This document shows, piece after piece, positions 1 to 6,252 of a DNA stretch of 8,871 nt. The translations under genes and the position numbers were made by a program. Source of the DNA: Chloroflexota bacterium (GTDB taxonomy: Bacteria; Chloroflexota; Dehalococcoidia; Tepidiformales; Tepidiformaceae); contig JANXYE010000561.1 in NCBI GenBank assembly GCA_025350285.1, forward strand, positions 1-8,871, given 5' to 3'. Below the pieces are notes generated by a model that did not search any database, was not told where the DNA came from, and saw nothing but the letters and a program-made list of their open reading frames with translations. Each line of letters begins with the position of its first letter. Position 1 is the stretch's first letter.

Positions 1-183
1 GGGTCATGATACAGACCTCGGGGCAGCGGGCGACCGGCGCTGAAGCCAGGCGGCGGGTTCGCCGCCCGACGCAGTTCTGCGGGGATTGTGATCTGTCCTC
101 GGCGAATACGTACCACTGCCATGCGTGCAGGGTCTACCAGATAGCGCCGGTCGCCCGCTGCCCCGAGGTCTGTATCATGACCC
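1..183. repeat. 41-bp perfect inverted repeat with a hairpin-rich core
   Basis: Bases 1-41 are the exact reverse complement of bases 143-183, ending in GGGTCATGA on the outside and CGACCGGCGCT on the inside. The 101-bp core can form three small hairpins: 49-55 with 60-66 (GGCGGCG/CGCCGCC, GGTT loop), 70-74 with 77-81 (CGCAG/CTGCG) and 116-119 with 127-130 (CTGC/GCAG). No transposase is present. The left arm starts exactly at the window edge, so the repeat could extend further. It could be a MITE-like non-autonomous element, a folded non-coding element, or an artefact at the end of an assembled contig. The repeat itself is certain; its nature is not. Confidence 0.9.
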
Positions 184-190
184 GGCACCC

Positions 191-218
191 GAACTCAGAA
201 CTCAGGACTAAGAACTCC
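191..218. repeat. Heptanucleotide tandem repeat (GAACTCA, about 4 copies)
   Basis: Four consecutive 7-bp units read GAACTCA, GAACTCA, GGACTAA and GAACTCC. They start 7 bp after the inverted repeat ends and finish at the base before the ATG at 219. The first two units are identical; the last two carry two and one substitutions. The array occupies the place where a Shine-Dalgarno sequence would lie, and only a weak GGA (205-207) is found there. Confidence 0.85.
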
Positions 219-1655
219 ATGGGCCTTCGCACCCCCCAGCAGTACATCGACTCCCTCAAAGACGGCCGGGCCGTCTGGTATCGCGGCGAAAAGGTCGCCG
301 ACGTGACCACACACCCGGTCATCCAGAAGGCCGTGCATCACGCCTGCCTCGATTACGAAATGGCTGAAGACCCGGCCACCCGCGAACTCTCCGTCGTCAC
401 CGAGGACGGCGATACCTACAGCCGCTACTTCAAAATCCCTCGCGGCACTGACGATCTGCTGAAGCGGAGCCAGCTCATCGAAGCGGCGACGGCCGCCGGC
501 AAGACGCTCGTTGTGCTGGTCAAGGAGATCGGCAGCGACGCCATTTTCGGCCTGCATAAGGTCACCCGGCTCGTCGATCAGAAGTACGAAACGAACTACC
601 TCAAGAACGTTCAGGCCTTCTATCAATACGTGCGCGACAACGACCTGACGATTTCCGTAGCTCAGACCGACGTGAAGGGCGACCGCAGCCAGGGGCCGCT
701 CAACCAGGCCGACCCGGACCTCTTCACGCACATCGTCGAGCGCCGCGAGGATGGCATCGTGGTACGCGGGGCGAAGATCCACACCAGTTGCACGACCAAC
801 ACGAACGAGATCATCGTCCTTCCGACAAAGGCGATGTCCGCCGCCGAAGCGGATTACGCCGTCGCTTTCGCGATTCCCGTAAACACCCCCGGCGTGAAGC
901 TTATCGCGAGCCCGTATGGGGGCTCGCCGAAGCACGAATTCGACGCGCCGCTCAGCGCCGAGCGCAAGATGATGGAGACGATCACCATCTTCGATGACGT
1001 CTTCGTGCCGTGGGATCGCGTCTTCCTCGCGGGCGAATACGATTTCGCCGCCCCGATCGCCCTCGGCTTCGTCGAGTACCACCGCTTCACGGCGGTCTCC
1101 TATAAGCTCCCACTGGTCGATGCCCTCATCGGGTCCGCGCTCCTGATGGCCGATCTCAACGGCATCACGAAGGCGGCGCACGTGCGCGACAAGCTGACCT
1201 GGCTCATCAGCTACGCGGAAACGCTGCGTGCCCTGGTGGACATGGCGGCGCTGCGCGGGAAACCCGACGACCAGGGCATCTACGCGCCCGACGCGCTGAC
1301 CACGAACATGGCCAAGTGGCACTTCGCCCACAACTACCACGAAGCCCTCCAGCACGTGCAGGACATCGCGGGCGGGATGCTTGTGACGGGCCCGGGCGTC
1401 GAAGACTTCGCGAATCCCGATACCGGAGACCTGCTGCGCAAGTACCTCGCGGGCCGCGCCGGGGCCGACGGTGAACTGCGGACGCGCGCCATGAACATGG
1501 TCAGCGACCTCACGACGGGCGACTTCGGCGGCTACCACGCCGTGCTCGCCATCCACGCCGAGGGCTCGCTCGAAGCCGAGAAGCTGATGATCAGCCGCGC
1601 CTACGATTCGAAGCGCACGCTGGAGTATGCGAAGAAGCTCGCCGGGATCGCGTAG
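219..1655 (+). CDS. 4-hydroxyphenylacetate 3-hydroxylase / 4-hydroxybutyryl-CoA dehydratase family flavoprotein, Fe-S ligands absent
   Basis: This 478-aa protein has the HpaB N-terminal domain (about residues 5-270) and HpaB C-terminal domain (about 275-475). The family holds FADH2-dependent phenol hydroxylases (HpaB, PvcC) and the [4Fe-4S]/FAD 4-hydroxybutyryl-CoA dehydratase AbfD. By recalled alignment it is closer to AbfD: DQKYETNY, the TDVKGDR motif (150-156) and EDGIVVRGAK (177-186) all match, and the length is near AbfD's roughly 490 aa. However, AbfD cluster ligands Cys99, Cys103 and Cys299 align with Val99, Glu103 and Tyr295. Only the histidine ligand (His288) and the nearby lysine (Lys296) remain; AbfD Tyr296 becomes Ala292. 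It is therefore probably not a classical dehydratase and may be a flavin-only monooxygenase or dehydrogenase. No HpaC-type reductase is nearby. ATG 219 is chosen because family homology begins at MGLRTPQQYI; in-frame ATGs at 6 and 177 lie in the repeat. The DinB genes follow closely. Confidence 0.9.
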   Translation: MGLRTPQQYIDSLKDGRAVWYRGEKVADVTTHPVIQKAVHHACLDYEMAEDPATRELSVVTEDGDTYSRYFKIPRGTDDLLKRSQLIEAATAAGKTLVVLVKEIGSDAIFGLHKVTRLVDQKYETNYLKNVQAFYQYVRDNDLTISVAQTDVKGDRSQGPLNQADPDLFTHIVERREDGIVVRGAKIHTSCTTNTNEIIVLPTKAMSAAEADYAVAFAIPVNTPGVKLIASPYGGSPKHEFDAPLSAERKMMETITIFDDVFVPWDRVFLAGEYDFAAPIALGFVEYHRFTAVSYKLPLVDALIGSALLMADLNGITKAAHVRDKLTWLISYAETLRALVDMAALRGKPDDQGIYAPDALTTNMAKWHFAHNYHEALQHVQDIAGGMLVTGPGVEDFANPDTGDLLRKYLAGRAGADGELRTRAMNMVSDLTTGDFGGYHAVLAIHAEGSLEAEKLMISRAYDSKRTLEYAKKLAGIA

Positions 1656-1680
1656 AATCCCAGTCGTTGGAGGTCAGATG

Positions 1681-2148
1681 ATGTCGAGCAAGACCGAAGT
1701 TATCGCCGAGTTGGAGACGAAGGTGGCGGCCTTCCGGACGAAGTTCGCGGATCTCCCCGATGAAGCGTGGATGGAGCAGTGGCTTGGCCAGTGGAATCTG
1801 AGCCAGCTGCTGGCTCACATGGCGGGCTGGGCTAAGGAGATGACGGCGGGCCTTGGCCGGGTGGCCGCTGGCCAGCGCCCGGTGCCCGAAGGCGTTGACT
1901 ACGGCAACGCCGATGCGTGGAACGCGAAGTTCACGGCAACGGCAAGCCCGGGCCGAAACCAGCTCGCGGCCTTCGACCTGCGCTTCAGAGAGTACGTCGA
2001 GGCGGCGAAGGCGGTGCCGGACGAGCAGTTCGGCGTGAGCCCCGAAGGCAAGCCGAAGATCGGGAATCGACTGCTTGATGGCGCCGGGTTACACCACCTG
2101 GCCGAGCACGGCGCCCAAATCGACGCGTGGCTCGCCTCACGGCGGTAG
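1681..2148 (+). CDS. DinB-like four-helix-bundle protein, paralogue 1
   Basis: This 155-aa protein is of the DinB/YfiT-like superfamily, which includes metal-dependent thiol S-transferases, mycothiol maleylpyruvate isomerases and ClbS/DfsB-type proteins. The likely metal triad is intact: His46 in LLAHMAGW and the HxxxH pair His139/His143 in HHLAEH near the C-terminus. GGAGG (1669-1673) lies 7 nt before ATG 1681; ATG 1678 is also possible but is only 4 nt away. It starts 25 bp after the stop of the HpaB-family gene and so probably shares its transcript. It closely resembles the next gene, sharing LLAHMAGW, WNA(K/R)FT and IDAW. The catalytic role is unknown: the superfamily fold is clear, but the substrate or thiol is not. 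Confidence 0.85.
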   Translation: MSSKTEVIAELETKVAAFRTKFADLPDEAWMEQWLGQWNLSQLLAHMAGWAKEMTAGLGRVAAGQRPVPEGVDYGNADAWNAKFTATASPGRNQLAAFDLRFREYVEAAKAVPDEQFGVSPEGKPKIGNRLLDGAGLHHLAEHGAQIDAWLASRR

Positions 2149-2165
2149 CCAGGAGGTATACCCCG

Positions 2166-2609
2166 TTGCCCACCAAAGCCGAGCAGATTGCCGACCTCGA
2201 AGTCGCCTACGTCCAGTTTCGTGACCTCTTTTCGATGCTTCCCGACGACTGGTTCCAACGCGCCGGGCTGGGTGATTGGACGCTGGCCGAATTGCTCGCG
2301 CACATGGCCGGTTGGTATCGCGCCCTCGCCGTGGACCTCACGGCGGTAGCCATGGGCGGAGAGGCGCACCCGCGCGGCTATTACGAGCCTGAGGACGAGT
2401 GGAACGCCCGCTTTACCACCGAGGCGAGAGCTGGTACGGCCGCCCTGGACGACTTCGATATGGCATTCCACGAGTTCTATGCGGGACTCAAAGCACTCAA
2501 CGATGACACCTACGGACCGGACGGCTTCGGCAGCCGTGCGCTCCAGGGGGTGGGGCTCAAGCACTTCGAAGAGCACCACGCCGCTATTGACGCGTGGGTC
2601 CAGCGCTAG
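2166..2609 (+). CDS. DinB-like four-helix-bundle protein, paralogue 2 (TTG start)
   Basis: This 147-aa protein is a diverged tandem copy of the preceding gene. His46 (LLAHMAGW) and His133/His137 (HFEEH) stand in equivalent places to the triad of the first copy, so both copies look metal-competent. The start is TTG at 2166, because AGGAGGT (2151-2157) lies 8 nt upstream and the resulting N-terminus (MPTKAEQIADLE) aligns with that of paralogue 1 (MSSKTEVIAELE). An in-frame ATG at 2127 would overlap the upstream gene and has no ribosome site. The gap from the first copy is 17 bp, so the two are very likely co-transcribed, perhaps as a heterodimer or as enzymes with different substrates. The superfamily call is firm; the function is unknown. 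Confidence 0.84.
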   Translation: MPTKAEQIADLEVAYVQFRDLFSMLPDDWFQRAGLGDWTLAELLAHMAGWYRALAVDLTAVAMGGEAHPRGYYEPEDEWNARFTTEARAGTAALDDFDMAFHEFYAGLKALNDDTYGPDGFGSRALQGVGLKHFEEHHAAIDAWVQR

Positions 2610-2947
2610 GCCGCAGGGTGCGATTCAAGAGTTTTGCGCGTCCAGCGGTGTGAGCGGAACAGTACGCGACCTCCTGGGAGCGGTCACGATGACGCCGCCC
2701 GCCGTCGGGGCCGTGAAGACCGTCCAAGCCCTGATTCGAGGTCGAAGGACATGGCCGGCTCCCCTGCGGCCTCTGATGCAAAACGCTGAATCGCACCCGG
2801 CCGCGTGTGCGTCGCTCCAGGCCGGCAACGTACACGTAAACGGAGTTGCAACATTCTTTGCCGCTGACGTGCGCCCGCCGACATCGCCTGCCGATGATCA
2901 TCACAGAAGATGATTCCGGTGGGATGGCGATTCGGCAGGAGACAGGC
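2610..2947. other. Gene-free interval (338 bp)
   Basis: No reading frame here has a ribosome site, recognisable motif or natural protein composition on either strand. What it does hold is a GATGAT/ATCATC half-site cluster at 2893-2914 (listed separately) and weak GC hairpins (for example CGCAC 2792-2796 with GTGCG 2807-2811). The length suggests that the downstream zinc-finger gene has its own promoter, but I could not identify a convincing -35/-10 pair. Confidence 0.6.
2893..2914. promoter_or_regulatory. Candidate operator: palindrome GATGATCATC plus third half-site
   Basis: GATGATCATC (2893-2902) is a perfect 10-bp palindrome. After 6 bp (ACAGAA) a third GATGAT half-site follows at 2909-2914, so ATCATC and GATGAT can alternatively pair as a 6-bp stem. 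The cluster lies 33-55 bp before the start of the zinc-finger gene, a usual place for a repressor site. This is inferred from symmetry and position only. Confidence 0.3.
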
Positions 2948-3142
2948 ATGGAACCCCGCGACAGGCGCACGTGTCAACGATGCGGCGCCCGCTACGATTG
3001 GAAGCGCTCAACGACCACGTCGTTGAAGATGACCTACTGTTCGACGCTCTGCGAAAAGGGCGCGCTCGGTTTTACGCTCGACACCGTGCTCCAGGGCATG
3101 CGGATCCTGCGGCGCGAATGGCAGCCGCTGCTCGCCGCCTGA
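2948..3142 (+). CDS. Small zinc-finger-like protein (64 aa)
   Basis: This is a short protein with two cysteine pairs, Cys9-x-x-Cys12 and Cys31-x-x-x-Cys35, separated by a basic stretch (RYDWKR). Four cysteines in this layout, with YCSTLCE forming the second knuckle, suggest one bound zinc in a treble-clef or ribbon-like finger. A hydrophobic/basic helix (residues 44-62) completes the protein. AGGAGA (2937-2942) lies 5 nt before ATG 2948, which supports this start over longer in-frame options. I do not recognise a named family. It could bind nucleic acid or act in protein contacts. It is oriented with the DinB genes but separated from them by 338 bp, and converges on the CoA-transferase gene. 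Confidence 0.68.
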   Translation: MEPRDRRTCQRCGARYDWKRSTTTSLKMTYCSTLCEKGALGFTLDTVLQGMRILRREWQPLLAA

Positions 3143-3161
3143 GCGAACCCGGTGGTTCAGG
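3138..3161. terminator. Possible bidirectional hairpin between convergent genes
   Basis: CCTGA (3138-3142) pairs with TCAGG (3157-3161), and ACC (3147-3149) with GGT (3154-3156), around a CGGT loop and a 4-nt bulge. It overlaps the stop codon of the zinc-finger gene and lies just beyond the end of the CoA-transferase gene. There is no proper U-tract (only CTTTC at 3170-3174), so it is at best a weak terminator. Confidence 0.3.
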
Positions 3162-3172
3162 CCAGCCGTCTT

Positions 3173-4459
3173 TCAGCCGTATTCCGCCGGAAAGCTAAGG
3201 ACCGCATTCTCGGCGATTGCTGACTCGATTTCGGCTTCCGTCAGCCCGAATTCCGCGAGAATCGATCGCGCCTCCGACCCGAAGGGCGCCGCGAACGGAC
3301 CCGGCTCGAAGCTGCCCGGGCCTATGGAGAGCGGAGGCGCTGGAAGGCGGACGTCGCCCAGCGCAGGGTGACGCAAGTCGCGCAGCATGCCGTTGAGCAG
3401 CGGCTGGTCATCTTCGAACAGTTCGAAGGTCAGGAGCACGGGTGAGGCCGGGAGTCCGGCTGCGTCGAACGCCGCCTTCCACTCGGCGGTTGTGCGCTCT
3501 CGCAACCGGGCCTCGACCGCCGTCTGGAGCACGGCGTAGTGCGCGGGCTGCTCGGCCCGTGGCATTTTCTGGTCGAGCGCCTCGTCGGTCATCCCAATTG
3601 CCGCCATGAAGCGCCGCTGATTGGCCGGGCTCGAGCAGGCGATCGCGATTGCCGAGTCGCGCGTGGCGAGTGTGCGGTAGTAGATGCCGGTCATGTGGCT
3701 GGCGCGCGCGCTCGGGCTTATCGCCATCTGCTCCACGAAGCCCCGTCCGTCCGCGCGAACGGCGTTCAGTTGGCCCGCGGCCGCTTCGTGAACCGGCCGA
3801 TCGACGGCGTCCACGCGCGTCAGCATCGTCGTTTGCAGGGCGATGCCCGCACCCAGCAGCGACACATCGACCTCGCTCCCGTGCCCCGTGAGTTCGCGCC
3901 GGTAGAGCGCCGTCGAGATGCCGAATGCGAGGGTCATCGCGCACATGAAGTCGATAACGGGCGTGTCGCCGGCCGCGGGCAGCCCGTCGATCAGCCGTCC
4001 CATAGCGGTCATGAGTCCGCTTCGCGCCTGCACAACGAGGTCCATCCCCGCGAGGTTGGCATCCGGGCCGTCCTTGCCGAAGGCCGTCACGTTGCCGGTG
4101 ATGAGCCTCGGATAGAGGGGCGAGAGTGCCCCGTAGTCGAGCCCGAGTTCAGCGCCAAGGCCCGGCCGGAGGTTGAACAGCGCCACGTCGGCCTGTTCAA
4201 ACAGCGCCCGGATAATGCTGGCCGCGCGCGGGTGGCGAAGGTCGAGCTGGAGACAGCGCTTACCCCGGTTTCGCGAGATGAAGTGACGCGATTCTCCCGG
4301 GGCGAGCGGCGCCAGCGCGCGCACCGGATCGCCTCCGTGCGGTTCGATCTTGATCACTCGCGCTCCGCCATCCGCCAGCAGTTGGGCGCAGTAGGGCACC
4401 GCGATGAACTGGCCAAATTCAATGACGGTGATACCGGCGAAAGGCCGCGGGTCCGTCAT
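3173..4459 (-). CDS. CaiB/BaiF family (class III) CoA-transferase
   Basis: This 428-aa protein, close to the usual 380-430 aa, would move CoA between acyl-CoA and a free carboxylic acid in the cytoplasm. The N-terminal hallmark is complete: GITVIEFGQFIAVPYCAQLLADGGARVIKIEP-like Rossmann segment (residues 9-40), GDPVR (43-47), NRGK (64-67) and LDL (72-74). The predicted catalytic aspartate is Asp140 in AGMDLVVQA, matching the residue that forms the aspartyl anhydride in formyl-CoA transferase. DVSLLGAG and the C-terminal GDVRLPAPP segment also fit. The ATG overlaps the stop of the MazG-like gene (ATGA), with GGAGG (4468-4464) 4 nt upstream, so translation is coupled. It is the last gene of the minus-strand cluster. 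The substrate acid cannot be predicted. Confidence 0.93.
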   Translation of the reverse strand: MTDPRPFAGITVIEFGQFIAVPYCAQLLADGGARVIKIEPHGGDPVRALAPLAPGESRHFISRNRGKRCLQLDLRHPRAASIIRALFEQADVALFNLRPGLGAELGLDYGALSPLYPRLITGNVTAFGKDGPDANLAGMDLVVQARSGLMTAMGRLIDGLPAAGDTPVIDFMCAMTLAFGISTALYRRELTGHGSEVDVSLLGAGIALQTTMLTRVDAVDRPVHEAAAGQLNAVRADGRGFVEQMAISPSARASHMTGIYYRTLATRDSAIAIACSSPANQRRFMAAIGMTDEALDQKMPRAEQPAHYAVLQTAVEARLRERTTAEWKAAFDAAGLPASPVLLTFELFEDDQPLLNGMLRDLRHPALGDVRLPAPPLSIGPGSFEPGPFAAPFGSEARSILAEFGLTEAEIESAIAENAVLSFPAEYG

Positions 4460-4794
4460 AGGTCCTCCAGGCGCGCGGTTTCGCCGTCGATATGCGCTTC
4501 GATGTCGTCCATTGTACGAAGGAAGGCCCCTTCGAGGCCGATACCGTACATCTCGGCGAGGACGAGAATCGACCAGAGGCAGTCCGCCAGTTCGTGAGCG
4601 ATCCGCTCCTCGGAGCCGGGCATCTTGCGGATACCCTGGTGGGCCATGACGTGCTTCATCAGGTCACCGATATCGCCAACGAGGCCCATGGCCACGTCTT
4701 CACGAGTCCATGGGCGCCCGTACTTGGCTGTTTCCAGTGCCGCATAGCGCTGGCGGACGCCGACCGCTCGGGCCGAGAGTTCGGGCAGGTTCAT
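4456..4794 (-). CDS. MazG-like nucleotide pyrophosphohydrolase
   Basis: This 112-aa protein has the short all-helical layout of MazG-like NTP pyrophosphohydrolases, which cleave non-canonical or excess (d)NTPs to NMP and pyrophosphate. The second metal motif is clear: Glu68-x-x-Asp71 in HELADCLWSILVLAEMYGI. The first, normally ExxE, reads Asp41-x-x-Asp44 (LVGDIGDLMK), which still provides acids but is a variant. ATG 4794 (MNLPELS) is preferred to longer in-frame starts because the upstream extension is arginine- and serine-rich and low in similarity to anything; a modest AGGGGG lies 9 nt upstream. It sits 73 bp after the Lon-domain gene and overlaps the CoA-transferase start by 4 bp, so it is in the same operon. 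The nucleotide specificity is unknown. Confidence 0.78.
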   Translation of the reverse strand: MNLPELSARAVGVRQRYAALETAKYGRPWTREDVAMGLVGDIGDLMKHVMAHQGIRKMPGSEERIAHELADCLWSILVLAEMYGIGLEGAFLRTMDDIEAHIDGETARLEDL

Positions 4795-4867
4795 GATTTT
4801 TGGCCCCCTGGCCCAGGATGCGCGGCGGCGGCGCTCACGATACCGCGACGCTGGCCGTGACGCTCGT

Positions 4868-5551
4868 TCAATTCCCCGAGCCGAGGCCAGCGTACTTCTC
4901 GCGCTGATGTTCGGTGACCTGTTCACGTGTTCGGGTGAGGAGGTCGTCGAGCACTTCGGCGAGCTGGGCGAGCCGATCGACGGCGGGTTCGATCTCAAGG
5001 AGGCGCTGTTTGATGTGCTCATCGACCTGGATCCAGGGGGCGAGGAAGTTCACGAGCTCGTGCGGCGGTGAAGGCAGTTTCATCCCCCTTGCCCACTGGT
5101 CGGAGAGTGAGAGGGCCATGCGGAAGTACACCGGAAATGTCGCCCGGACCGTTTCGAGGGCGCGTTGGAGGCGCGGGTCCGGCGTCCATTCGTCGTCTGT
5201 GACGTATTCGACTTCGCCGAACGGATATGGCCGGGAGGGGAGCATTCTCTTCAGCCGGAAGCGGCGCCGGCCGCGCGCCGTGAGGGCGAAGCGCCCGCCC
5301 TGGATCTCCTGGGACTCCTCAATCGTCGCGGTGCTACCGATGGCGTATGGGACGGCGCCGCCGCCGACTTCGCTCCCCTGCCGGATGAGGAGCACGCCGA
5401 ACTCGCCACCGCGATCCAGTAATTCGCGGGTCATGGCCTTATAGCGCTCTTCGAAAATCTGGAGAGGCAGCGGCATGCCGGGAAAGAGCACCGTGCGAAG
5501 GGGAAAGAGCGGGATCTCCACGAACGCCACCCGGGCCACGACTGGCCTCAC
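4868..5551 (-). CDS. Lon N-terminal (substrate-binding) domain protein, stand-alone
   Basis: The 227 aa consist of the Lon_substr_bdg domain and a helical tail, without the AAA+ or protease domains of Lon. The family signature is near the N-terminus: IPLFPLRTVLFPGMPLPLQIFE (13-34), ERY, then FGVLLIRQGSEVGGG (51-65). The middle ends in the IQGGRFALTARGRRRFRL segment that is typical of this domain. A charged helical C-terminus (about 170-220) has weak coiled-coil character. Such stand-alone proteins are common in bacteria, and their role is poorly known (possible adaptor or substrate binding). The start is uncertain: GTG 5551 gives the longest form, but GTG codons 5, 8 and 11 also fit, and none has a good Shine-Dalgarno. 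It follows VapC by 34 bp and precedes MazG. Confidence 0.88.
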   Translation of the reverse strand: MRPVVARVAFVEIPLFPLRTVLFPGMPLPLQIFEERYKAMTRELLDRGGEFGVLLIRQGSEVGGGAVPYAIGSTATIEESQEIQGGRFALTARGRRRFRLKRMLPSRPYPFGEVEYVTDDEWTPDPRLQRALETVRATFPVYFRMALSLSDQWARGMKLPSPPHELVNFLAPWIQVDEHIKQRLLEIEPAVDRLAQLAEVLDDLLTRTREQVTEHQREKYAGLGSGN

Positions 5552-5585
5552 GATTATCGCCGGGGCGGCGGCTTAGAGGCACCCG

Positions 5586-6011
5586 CTACTCGATCAGCCG
5601 CCAATCCAGCCCCGGGAACCGGCCGAATCCCCGGTCGGCGGTCACGAATCTACATCCGGACTCAATCGCCAACGCGGCGTGATAGGCATCCGGGATGTGA
5701 TTCCCTTGCAAGTCGAGCGACTCGCAAAGTTCGAGGAAGATCTCGAAGTGTCGCGCGCCCGGTCGAATGGCCGTCGCTTGCGGGGACGCGCGGAGACTTC
5801 GGACGAACTCACGCGCCATGCTCGCGGCCTCCGGGTGGCGGGGTTTGCCAGCGAGCGTGGCGACCCGCATGAATCCGCTCAGCACCAGTTCCGAGAGACC
5901 GAATCGCTGGCCGCCATCCAGTGCTCTTTCGAGCCAGCCTCTGGAGACATCGTGCTGCGGCGCCAGTGGATTGGCGGCGTACACCAGGATATTAACGTCG
6001 GGGAGGTCCAT
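5586..6011 (-). CDS. vapC: VapC family PIN-domain ribonuclease toxin
   Basis: This 141-aa PIN-domain protein would be a Mg-dependent endoribonuclease that blocks translation by cutting RNA (tRNA or rRNA in studied homologues). The four acidic active-site residues are present: Asp5 (LPDVNILVYA), Glu41 (FGLSELVLSGFMR), Asp108 (HIPDAYHAALA) and Asp126 (FVTADRGF). FGRFPGLDW at the C-terminus is typical of a mycobacterial-type VapC group. So the toxin looks active. ATG 6011 is chosen; the codon just before it is TTG and could also start translation. It overlaps the last 20 bp of the antitoxin gene in a different frame, implying coupled synthesis. No strong Shine-Dalgarno is seen, which fits coupling. 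Confidence 0.9.
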   Translation of the reverse strand: MDLPDVNILVYAANPLAPQHDVSRGWLERALDGGQRFGLSELVLSGFMRVATLAGKPRHPEAASMAREFVRSLRASPQATAIRPGARHFEIFLELCESLDLQGNHIPDAYHAALAIESGCRFVTADRGFGRFPGLDWRLIE

Positions 6012-6249
6012 CAATTTCGTCCAGGTAGTCGAGGACCGCCGAGTTGTCGGACGTATCCAGATTGTCCGGGAACACCATCTCTATCAAGGGTAACGGCTTC
6101 CTCTTGGCTTTTTGGGGCACCTCGCTCACGCGGACCAACTCGGCGCGAAGTGCGTCCTCGATCACTGAAGTGAACGTCCGCTTTTCCCGCACGGCAAGGA
6201 TCTTCGCCTGGTGGGCCAGCTCGTCATTGAGGTTCAAGGTCGTTCGCAT
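5992..6249 (-). CDS. vapB: VapB family ribbon-helix-helix antitoxin
   Basis: This 85-aa protein begins with an RHH DNA-binding segment (MRTTLNLNDELAHQAKILA, then helix TFTSVIEDALRAEL, about residues 1-38). A proline-rich, flexible C-terminus (about 45-85, with PLPLIEMVFPDNL) fits the toxin-binding tail that wraps the PIN domain. Its position directly before and overlapping VapC makes the assignment secure. It should neutralise VapC and repress its own promoter. There is no Shine-Dalgarno before ATG 6249. Instead a TAATCT box lies 6 nt upstream, suggesting a leaderless message. The gene upstream (AIM24 family) ends 32 bp away on the same strand, so read-through is also possible. Confidence 0.88.
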   Translation of the reverse strand: MRTTLNLNDELAHQAKILAVREKRTFTSVIEDALRAELVRVSEVPQKAKRKPLPLIEMVFPDNLDTSDNSAVLDYLDEIDGPPRR

Positions 6250-6252
6250 ACA

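Noticed and set aside
6..218. N-terminal extension of the HpaB-family protein, including a CGDC...CHAC cysteine pattern
   Set aside because: The extension runs through the inverted repeat and the heptamer array, and family homology begins only at 219. The cysteine pattern is probably chance, though it looks zinc-ribbon-like.
195..1556. Long 453-aa open frame on the minus strand
   Set aside because: It lies wholly antisense to the HpaB-family gene and has a V/R/G/D/H-rich, low-motif composition. It is a codon-bias shadow of a GC-rich gene.
1653..1658. TAGAAT as a -10 box for the first DinB gene
   Set aside because: It coincides with the stop codon of the preceding gene and would put the transcript start almost on the ribosome site. 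The short gap fits one operon better.
2792..2811. CGCAC/GTGCG hairpin as a terminator for the DinB operon
   Set aside because: A 5-bp stem with a 10-nt loop and no U-tract is what GC-rich DNA gives by chance.
3539..4597. 352-aa open frame on the plus strand
   Set aside because: It is antisense to the CoA-transferase and MazG-like genes, rich in Arg/His, with no ribosome site or family match; it is a shadow.
5553..5558. GATAAT on the minus strand as a promoter for the Lon-domain gene
   Set aside because: It is 1 nt from the longest possible start (5551), so a transcript from it would miss that codon. It only hints that a later GTG may be the real start; no -35 is seen.
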